Source of the DNA: Amia ocellicauda
Lineage: Eukaryota > Chordata > Actinopteri > Amiiformes > Amiidae
Direction of reading: 5' to 3'
Length of the DNA stretch: 64,000 bases
Assembly: GCF_036373705.1 (NCBI RefSeq)
Contig: NC_089851.1
Location: 53,909,940 to 53,973,939 of the forward strand
Shown here: positions 55,302 through 64,000 of the stretch, piece by piece
Numbering within the stretch: the stretch's first letter is position 1
Layout of the letters: each line of letters begins with the position of its first letter
Position numbers and translations under genes: made by a program
Notes under the pieces: generated by a model
Database searches by the model: none
Told to the model about the DNA's origin: nothing
The model's input: only the letters and a program-made list of their open reading frames with translations

Positions 55302-58300
55302 AAGTTATCTGACAGTTTCACAGTTTCTGCTGGGCAAGCGCGTAACTGCTTTGGGGCAGACCGGGAGACCTACGCTCACTGACTGATAGCATGGACTGTA
55401 GCGCTGACGTGTCTTTCCAGAATGGTAACGCCATCCCCAGTGAGACAGCACTGAGAGCATGGTTCAGCAGGCCCGCAAACAACTGAAAAGAATGCCTCTC
55501 CTTTGGTGCAGCTCAGGAGTACACGTTCAGCAAAGGTCTCCATAACAAGCCGGCAAACCACATTTCGTCCTCCTCCTCCTCAACAACACACTACATGTCC
55601 TCCACCTCCTCCTCAACAACAACAACAACAACGAACTTGTAAAAAACACATTTTCTTTAAAGAAAACAAAACACACAGATGACAGTCTGATTTCCCATCA
55701 GCTATACGGGCAACAGTATCTGAGGTCGATAGCCCTCCCTTGTGCAGAGGAGCCCAGAAGCCAGCCTTCAAGAGCAAACGAACAAACACTTCGGTGACTG
55801 CAAAGTGGGGCCAAGTGGGCTCGTCCTGGAGTTGAACCCAGGGCCTCTCACACCCTCAGCAAGAATCATACCCCTAGACCAACGAGCCAAGTTAACGGAG
55901 GGTGTCGCAGTTTCTGCTGGGCAAGCGCGTAACTGCTTTGGGGCAGACCGGGAGACCTTCGCTCACTGACTGATAGCATGGACTGTAGCGCTGAAGTGTC
56001 TTTCCAGAACGGTAACCGTATCCCCAGTGAGACAGCACTGAGAGCATGGTTCAGCAGGCCCGCAAACAACTGAAAAGAATGCCTCTCCTTTGGTGCAGCT
56101 CAGGAGTACACGTTCAGCAAAGGTCTCCATAACAAGCCGGCAAACCACATTTCGTCCTCCTCCTCCTCAACAACACACTACATGTCCTCCTCCTCCTCCT
56201 CAACAACAACAACAACAACGAACTTGTAAAAAACACATTTTCTTTAAAGAAAACAAAACACACAGATGACAGTCTGATTTCCCATCAGCTTTACAGGCAA
56301 CAGTATCTGAGGTCGATAGCCCTCCCTTGTGCAGAGGAGCCCAGAAGCCAGCCTTCAACAGCAAACGAACAAACACTTCGGTGACTGCAAAGTGGGGCCA
56401 AGTGGGCTCGTCCTGGAGTTGAACCCAGGGCCTCTCACACCCTCAGCAAGAATCATACCCCTAGACCAACGAGCCAAGTTAACGGAGGGTGTCGCAGTTT
56501 CTGCTGGGCAAGCGCGTAACTGCTTTGGGGCAGACCGGGAGACCTACGCTCACTGACTGATAGCATGGACTGTAGCGCTGACGTGTCTTTCCAGAATGGT
56601 AATGCCATCCCCAGTGAGACAGCACTGAGAGCATGGTTCAGCAGGCCCGCAAACAACTGAAAAGAATGCCTCTCCTTTGGTGCAGCTCAGGAGTACACGT
56701 TCAGCAAAGGTCTCCATAACAAGCCGGCAAACCACATTTCGTCCTCCTCCTCCTCAACAACACACTACATGTCCTCCACCTCCTCCTCAACAACAACAAC
56801 AACAACAACAACGAACTTGTAAAAAACACATTTTCTTTAAAGAAAACAAAACACACAGATGACAGTCTGATTTCCCATCAGCTATACGGGCAACAGTATC
56901 TGAGGTCGATAGCCCTCCCTTGTGCAGAGGAGCCCAGAAGCCAGCCTTCAAGAGCAAACGAACAAACACTTCGGTGACTGCAAAGTGGGGCCAAGTGGGC
57001 TTGTCCTGGACTTGAACCCAGGGCCTCTCACACCCTCAGCAAGAATCATACCCCTAGACCAACGAGCCAAGTTAACGGAGAGTGTCGCAGTTTCTGCTGG
57101 GCAAGCGCGTAACTGCTTTGGGGCAGACCGGGAGACCTACGCTCACTGACTGATAGCATGGACTGTAGCGCTGAAGTGTCTTTCCAGAACGGTAACCGTA
57201 TCCCCAGTGAGACAGCACTGAGAGCATGGTTCAGCAGGCCCGCAAACAACTGAAAAGAATGCCTCTCCTTTGGTGCAGCTCAGGAGTACACGTTCAGCAA
57301 AGGTCTCCATAACAAGCCGGCAAACCACATTTCGTCCTCCTCCTCCTCAACAACACACTACATGTCCTCCTCCTCCTCCTCAACAACAACAACAACAACA
57401 ACGAACTTGTAAAAAACACATTTTCTTTAAAGAAAACAAAACACACAGATGACAGTCTGATTTCCCATCAGCTTTACAGGCAACAGTATCTGAGGTCGAT
57501 AGCCCTCCCTTGTGCAGAGGAGCCCAGAAGCCAGCCTTCAAGAGCAAACGAACAAACACTTCGGTGACTGCAAAGTGGGGCCAAGTGGGCTTGTCCTGGA
57601 GTTGAACCCAGGGCCTCTCACACCCTCAGCAAGAATCATACCCCTAGACCAACGAGCCAAGTTAACGGAGGGTGTCGCAGTTTCTGCTGGGCAAGCGCGT
57701 AACTGCTTTGGGGCAGACCGGGAGACCTACGCTCACTGACTGATAGCATGGACTGTAGCGCTGACGTGTCTTTCCAGAATGGTAACGCCATCCCCAGTGA
57801 GACAGCACTGAGAGCATGGTTCAGCAGGCCCGCAAACAACTGAAAAGAATGCCTCTCCTTTGGTGCAGCTCAGGAGTACACGTTCAGCAAAGGTCTCCAT
57901 AACAAGCCGGCAAACCACATTTCGTCCTCCTCCTCCTCAACAACACACTACATGTCCTCCTCCTCCTCCTCAACAACAACAACAACAACGAACTTGTAAA
58001 AAACACATTTTCTTTAAAGAAAACAAAACACACAGATGACAGTCTGATTTCCCATCAGCTTTACAGGCAACAGTATCTGAGGTCGATAGCCCTCCCTTGT
58101 GCAGAGGAGCCCAGAAGCCAGCCTTCAAGAGCAAACGAACAAACTCTTCGGTGACTGCAAAGTGGGGCCAAGTGGGCTCGTCCTGGAGTTGAACCCAGGG
58201 CCTCTCACACCCTCAGCAAGAATCATACCCCTAGACCAACGAGCCAAGTTAACGGAGGGTGTCGCAGTTTCTGCTGGGCAAGCGCGTAACTGCTTTGGGG

Positions 58301-59946
58301 CAGACCGGGAGACCTACGCTCACTGACTGATAGCATGGACTGTAGCGCTGACGTGTCTTTCCAGAATGGTAACGCCATCCCCAGTGAGACAGCACTGAGA
58401 GCATGGTTCAGCAGGCCCGCAAACAACTGAAAAGAATGCCTCTCCTTTGGTGCAGCTCAGGAGTACACGTTCAGCAAAGGTCTCCATAACAAGCCGGCAA
58501 ACCACATTTCGTCCTCCTCCTCCTCAACAACACACTACATGTCCTCCACCTCCTCCTCAACAACAACAACAACAACAACAACGAACTTGTAAAAAACACA
58601 TTTTCTTTAAAGAAAACAAAACACACAGATGACAGTCTGATTTCCCATCAGCTATACAGCCAACAGTATCTGAGGTCGATAGCCCTCCCTTGTGCAGAGG
58701 AGCCCAGAAGCCAGCCTTCAAGAGCAAACGAACAAACACTTCGGTGACTGCAAAGTGGGGCCAAGTGGGCTTGTCCTGGACTTGAACCCAGGGCCTCTCA
58801 CACCCTCAGCAAGAATCATACCCCTAGACTAACGAGCCAAGTTAACGGAGGGTGTCGCAGTTTCTGCTGGGCAAGCGCGTAACTGCTTTGGGGCAGACCG
58901 GGAGACCTACGCTCACTGACTGATAGCATGGACTGTAGCGCTGACGTGTCTTTCCAGAATGGTAACGCCATCCCCAGTGAGACAGCACTGAGAGCATGGT
59001 TCAGCAGGCCCGCAAACAACTGAAAAGAATGCCTCTCCTTTGGTGCAGCTCAGGAGTACACGTTCAGCAAAGGTCTCCATAACAAGCCGGCAAACCACAT
59101 TTCGTCCTCCTCCTCCTCAACAACACACTACATGTCCTCCTCCTCCTCCTCAACAACAACAACAACAACGAACTTGTAAAAAACACATTTTCTTTAAAGA
59201 AAACAAAACACACAGATGACAGTCTGATTTCCCATCAGCTTTACAGGCAACAGTATCTGAGGTCGATAGCCCTCCCTTGTGCAGAGGAGCCCAGAAGCCA
59301 GCCTTCAAGAGCAAACGAACAAACACTTCGGTGACTGCAAAGTGGGGCCAAGTGGGCTCGTCCTGGAGTTGAACCCAGGGCCTCTCACACCCTCAGCAAG
59401 AATCATACCCCTAGACCAACGAGCCAAGTTAACGGAGGGTGTCGCAGTTTCTGCTGGGCAAGCGCGTAACTGCTTTGGGGCAGACCGGGAGACCTACGCT
59501 CACTGACTGATAGCATGGACTGTAGCGCTGACGTGTCTTTCCAGAATGGTAACGCCATCCCCAGTGAGACAGCACTGAGAGCATGGTTCAGCAGGCCCGC
59601 AAACAACTGAAAAGAATGCCTCTCCTTTGGTGCAGCTCAGGAGTACACGTTCAGCAAAGGTCTCCATAACAAGCCGGCAAACCACATTTCGTCCTCCTCC
59701 TCCTCAACAACACACTACATGTCCTCCACCTCCTCCTCAACAACAACAACAACAACAACAACGAACTTGTAAAAAACACATTTTCTTTAAAGAAAACAAA
59801 ACACACAGATGACAGTCTGATTTCCCATCAGCTACACAGCCAACAGTATCTGAGGTTGAAAGACCTCCCTGGTGCAGAGGAGCCCAGAAGCCAAGCATCG
59901 AGAGAGAACAAACGAATGCTTCAGAGAATGCAAAGCAGGGCCAAGC

Positions 59947-60018
59947 GGGCTCGTCCGGGAGTTGAACCCGGGACCTCTCGCACCCTAAGCGAGAATCATA
60001 CCCCTAGACCAACGAGCC
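59947..60018 (-). tRNA. tRNA-Pro (anticodon AGG), canonical copy
   Basis: Complete cloverleaf, anticodon AGG, carrying the private unit variants shared with 4,442 and 22,085. Its unit differs from those two by (CAA)8 upstream and by 'gcttttgggcag' in the spacer. Confidence 0.85.
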
Positions 60019-62312
60019 AAGTTAACGGAGCGTGTCGCAGTTTCTGCTGGGCAAGCGCGTAACTGCTTTTGGGCAGACCGGGAGACCTACGCTCACTGAC
60101 TGATAGCATGGACTGTAGCGCTGACGTATCTTTCCAGAATGGTAACGCCATCCCCAGTGAGACAGCACTGAGAGCATGGTTCAGCAGGCCCGCAAACAAC
60201 TGAAAAGAATGCCTCTCCTTTGGTGCAGCTCAGGAGTACACGTTCAGCAAAGGTCTCCATAACAAGCCGGCAAACCACATTTCGTCCTCCTCCTCCTCAA
60301 CAACACACTACATGTCCTCCTCCTCCTCCTCAACAACAACAACAACAACAACAACGAACTTGTAAAAAACACATTTTCTTTAAAGAAAACAAAACACACA
60401 GATGACAGTCTGATTTCCCATCAGCTTTACAGGCAACAGTATCTGAGGTCGATAGCCCTCCCTTGTGCAGAGGAGCCCAGAAGCCAGCCTTCAAGAGCAA
60501 ACGAACAAACACTTCGGTGACTGCAAAGTGGGGCCAAGTGGGCTCGTCCTGGAGTTGAACCCAGGGCCTCTCACACCCTCAGCAAGAATCATACCCCTAG
60601 ACCAACGAGCCAAGTTAACGGAGGGTGTCGCAGTTTCTGCTGGGCAAGCGCGTAACTGCTTTGGGGCAGACCGGGAGACCTACGCTCACTGACTGATAGC
60701 ATGGACTGTTGCGCTGACGTGTCTTTCCAGAATGGTAACGCCATCCCCAGTGAGACAGCACTGAGAGCATGGTTCAGCAGGCCCGCAAACAACTGAAAAG
60801 AATGCCTCTCCTTTGGTGCAGCTCAGGAGTACACGTTCAGCAAAGGTCTCCATAACAAGCCGGCAAACCACATTTCGTCCTCCTCCTCCTCAACAACACA
60901 CTACATGTCCTCCACCTCCTCCTCAACAACAACAACAACAACAACGAACTTGTAAAAAACACATTTTCTTTAAAGAAAACAAAACACACAGATGACAGTC
61001 TGACTTCCCATCAGCTATACGGGCAACAGTATCTGAGGTCGATAACCCTCCCTTGTGCAGAGGAGCCCAGAAGCCAGCCTTCAAGAGCAAACGAACAAAC
61101 ACTTCGGTGACTGCAAAGTGGGGCCAAGTGGGCTTGTCCTGGAGTTGAACCCAGGGCCTCTCACACCCTCAGCAAGAATCATACCCCTAGACCAACGAGC
61201 CAAGTTAACGGAGAGTGTCGCAGTTTCTGCTGGGCAAGCGCGTAACTGCTTTGGGGCAGACCGGGAGACCTACGCTCACTGACTGATAGCATGGACTGTA
61301 GCGCTGAAGTGTCTTTCCAGAACGGTAACCGTATCCCCAGTGAGACAGCACTGAGAGCATGGTTCAGCAGGCCCGCAAACAACTGAAAAGAATGCCTCTC
61401 CTTTGGTGCAGCTCAGGAGTACACGTTCAGCAAAGGTCTCCATAACAAGCCGGCAAACCACATTTCGTCCTCCTCCTCCTCAACAACACACTACATGTCC
61501 TCCTCCTCCTCCTCAACAACAACAACAACAACAACGAACTTGTAAAAAACACATTTTCTTTAAAGAAAACAAAACACACAGATGACAGTCTGATTTCCCA
61601 TCAGCTTTACAGGCAACAGTATCTGAGGTCGATAGCCCTCCCTTGTGCAGAGGAGCCCAGAAGCCAGCCTTCAAGAGCAAACGAACAAACACTTCGGTGA
61701 CTGCAAAGTGGGGCCAAGTGGGCTCGTCCTGGAGTTGAACCCAGGGCCTCTCACACCCTCAGCAAGAATCATACCCCTAGACCAACGAGCCAAGTTAACG
61801 GAGGGTGTCGCAGTTTCTGCTGGGCAAGCGCGTAACTGCTTTGGGGCAGACCGGGAGACCTACGCTCACTGACTGATAGCATGGACTGTAGCGCTGACGT
61901 GTCTTTCCAGAATGGTAACGCCATCCCCAGTGAGACAGCACTGAGAGCATGGTTCAGCAGGCCCGCAAACAACTGAAAAGAATGCCTCTCCTTTGGTGCA
62001 GCTCAGGAGTACACGTTCAGCAAAGGTCTCCATAACAAGCCGGCAAACCACATTTCGTCCTCCTCCTCCTCAACAACACACTACATGTCCTCCACCTCCT
62101 CCTCAACAACAACAACAACAACAACAACAAACTTGTAAAAAACACATTTTCTTTAAAGAAAACAAAACACACAGATGACAGTCTGATTTCCCATCAGCTA
62201 TACGGGCAACAGTATCTGAGGTCGATAGCCCTCCCTTGTGCAGAGGAGCCCAGAAGCCAGCCTTCAAGAGCAAACGAACAAACACTTCGGTGACTGCAAA
62301 GCAGGGCCAAGC

Positions 62313-62384
62313 GGGCTCGTCCGGGAGTTGAACCCGGGACCTCTCGCACCCAAAGCGAGAATCATACCCCTAGACCAACGAGCC
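62313..62384 (-). tRNA. tRNA-Pro (anticodon TGG), in a chimeric unit
   Basis: Complete cloverleaf. Its leader is of the degenerate-class type with the switch just before the tRNA 3' end, the same chimera as at 21,507. Confidence 0.85.
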
Positions 62385-64000
62385 AAGTTATCTGACAGTG
62401 TCACAGTTTCTGCTGGGCAAGCGCGTAACTGCTTTGGGGCAGACCGGGAGACCTACGCTCACTGACTGATAGCATGGACTGTAGCGCTGACGTGTCTTTC
62501 CAGAATGGTAACGCCATCCCCAGTAAGACAGCACTGAGAGCATTGTTCAGCAGGCCCGCAAACAACTGAAAAGAATGCCTCTCCTTTGGTGCAGCTCAGG
62601 AGTACACGTTCAGCAAAGGTCTCCATAACAAGCCGGCAAACCACATTTCGTCCTCCTCCTCCTCAACAACACACTACATGTCCTCCTCCTCCTCCTCAAC
62701 AACAACAACAACAACAACGAACTTGTAAAAAACACATTTTCTTTAAAGAAAACAAAACACACAGATGACAGTCTGATTTCCCATCAGCTATACAGGCAAC
62801 AGTATCTGAGGTCGATAGCCCTCCCTTGTGCAGAGGAGCCCAGAAGCCAGCCTTCAAGAGCAAACGAACAAACACTTCGGTGACTGCAAAGTGGGGCCAA
62901 GTGGGCTCGTCCTGGAGTTGAACCCAGGGACTCTCACACCCTCAGCAAGAATCATACCCCTAGACTAACGAGCCAAGTTAACGGAGGGTGTCGCAGTTTC
63001 TGCTGGGCAAGCGCGTAACTGCTTTGGGGCAGACCGGGAGACCTACGCTCACTGACTGATAGCATGGACTGTAGCGCTGACGTGTCTTTCCAGAATGGTA
63101 ACGCCATCCCCAGTGAGACAGCACTGAGAGCATGGTTCAGCAGGCCCGCAAACAACTGAAAAGAATGCCTCTCCTTTGGTGCAGCTCAGGAGTACACGTT
63201 CAGCAAAGGTCTCCATAACAAGCCGGCAAACCACATTTCGTCCTCCTCCTCCTCAACAACACACTACATGTCCTCCTCCTCCTCCTCAACAACAACAACA
63301 ACAACGAACTTGTAAAAAACACATTTTCTTTAAAGAAAACAAAACACACAGATGACAGTCTGATTTCCCATCAGCTTTACAGGCAACAGTATCTGAGGTC
63401 GATAGCCCTCCCTTGTGCAGAGGAGCCCAGAAGCCAGCCTTCAAGAGCAAACGAACAAACACTTCGGTGACTGCAAAGTGGGGCCAAGTGGGCTCGTCCT
63501 GGAGTTGAACCCAGGGCCTCTCACACCCTCAGCAAGAATCATACCCCTAGACCAACGAGCCAAGTTAACGGAGGGTGTCGCAGTTTCTGCTGGGCAAGCG
63601 CGTAACTGCTTTGGGGCAGACCGGGAGACCTACGCTCACTGACTGATAGCATGGACTGTAGCGCTGACGTGTCTTTCCAGAATGGTAACGCCATCCCCAG
63701 TGAGACAGCACTGAGAGCATGGTTCAGCAGGCCCGCAAACAACTGAAAAGAATGCCTCTCCTTTGGTGCAGCTCAGGAGTACACGTTCAGCAAAGGTCTC
63801 CATAACAAGCCGGCAAACCACATTTCGTCCTCCTCCTCCTCAACAACACACTACATGTCCTCCTCCTCCTCAACAACAACAACGAACTTGTAAAATACAC
63901 ATTTTCTTTAAAGAAAACAAAACACACAGATGACAGTCTGATTTCCCATCAGCTACACAGCCAACAGTATCTGAGGTTGAAAGACCTCCCTGGTGCAGAG

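Larger units (their letters stand above)
54059..63561 (-). pseudogene. 14 degenerate tRNA-Pro-like copies of the right array
   Basis: Each is 72 nt on minus, first bases on plus at 54059, 54652, 55817, 56404, 56997, 57587, 58174, 58767, 59354, 60540, 61130, 61720, 62903 and 63490. Same defects as in the left array (G33, weak T stem). Those at 58,767 and 62,903 additionally carry 'gactaacgag' in the acceptor 5' region. Confidence 0.8.
53506..64000. repeat. Right tandem array of tRNA-Pro-containing ~590 bp units
   Basis: Same unit, same orientation and same length classes as the left array; about 17 full units in the window and continuing past its end. The first unit carries the 211-bp deletion also seen at window positions 33/34. 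Variation between units is slightly higher than in the left array by eye (single private changes such as 'gtagggccaag', 'cagagtggtaac', 'gagaccttcgctc'), and there are no long trimer blocks. The left boundary abuts a dispersed repeat. Confidence 0.95.

Noticed and set aside
869-63642. Recurrent 75- and 60-residue plus-strand ORFs in the array, including a Pro/Gln-rich one
   Set aside because: They run across the antisense of the tRNA and translate the (TCC)n/(CAA)n microsatellite.
500-63821. A 61-residue minus-strand ORF that is open in all 56 units
   Set aside because: Its conservation follows from homogenisation of the whole unit; overlapping frames on the same strand are equally conserved, composition is not protein-like, and no start context or family supports it.

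Overview
The window looks like a piece of a vertebrate, most likely ray-finned fish, nuclear genome. The grounds are vertebrate-type proline tRNA sequences, several decayed Tc1-like transposons, CR1/L2/Rex-type LINE fragments, MITEs, small introns with vertebrate splice signals, and a decayed Maverick/Polinton. No intact host gene was recognised and nothing bacterial was seen. I cannot name the species.

The layout has three blocks. (1) 1-23,375 is a tandem array of ~578-593 bp units. Each unit holds one tRNA-Pro-like sequence on the minus strand plus (TCC)n/(CAA)n microsatellite. (2) 23,376-53,505 is an AT-rich, TE-dense interior. (3) 53,506-64,000 is the same array again in the same orientation, running off the window end. 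I count 57 full-length tRNA-Pro-like copies. Ten have a canonical cloverleaf (4 with anticodon AGG, 6 with TGG), one is a mosaic, and 46 belong to a degenerate class in which U33 and the T-stem are broken but the Pol III A and B boxes remain. Units form 2-mer (1,183 bp) and 3-mer (1,758 bp) higher-order repeats, and private variants are shared at long distance and between the two arrays.

The interior carries Tc1-like fragments (23.9-24.5, 27.3-28.8 and 29.4-29.9 kb), LINE fragments (25.7, 30.3-30.7 kb) and a solo, diverged, inverted copy of the array unit (26.9-27.3 kb). It also holds a ~12.2 kb Polinton/Maverick (37,160-49,341) and a 2.8 kb element with CACTGTAAAAAAT ends that holds a terminal exon of an unrecognised gene (50,292-53,103).

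The Polinton has ~600 bp terminal inverted repeats and a 6-bp target duplication with 5 of 6 matching bases. On the plus strand it carries protein-primed DNA polymerase B (broken), the C-terminal stub of the packaging ATPase, a small pX-like protein (broken) and an intact 247-residue ORF that overlaps it by ATGA. On the minus strand, reading inward, are integrase with chromodomain, penton-like minor capsid protein, pVI-like protein, double-jelly-roll major capsid protein and adenain-like protease, packed with 2-3 bp gaps and all broken. Two cargo items stand out: an unrecognised, apparently spliced minus-strand gene next to the left TIR, and a tRNA-Leu(UAA)-like gene with its own T6 terminator between integrase and the right TIR. 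The element is a fossil and cannot encode its full set of proteins.
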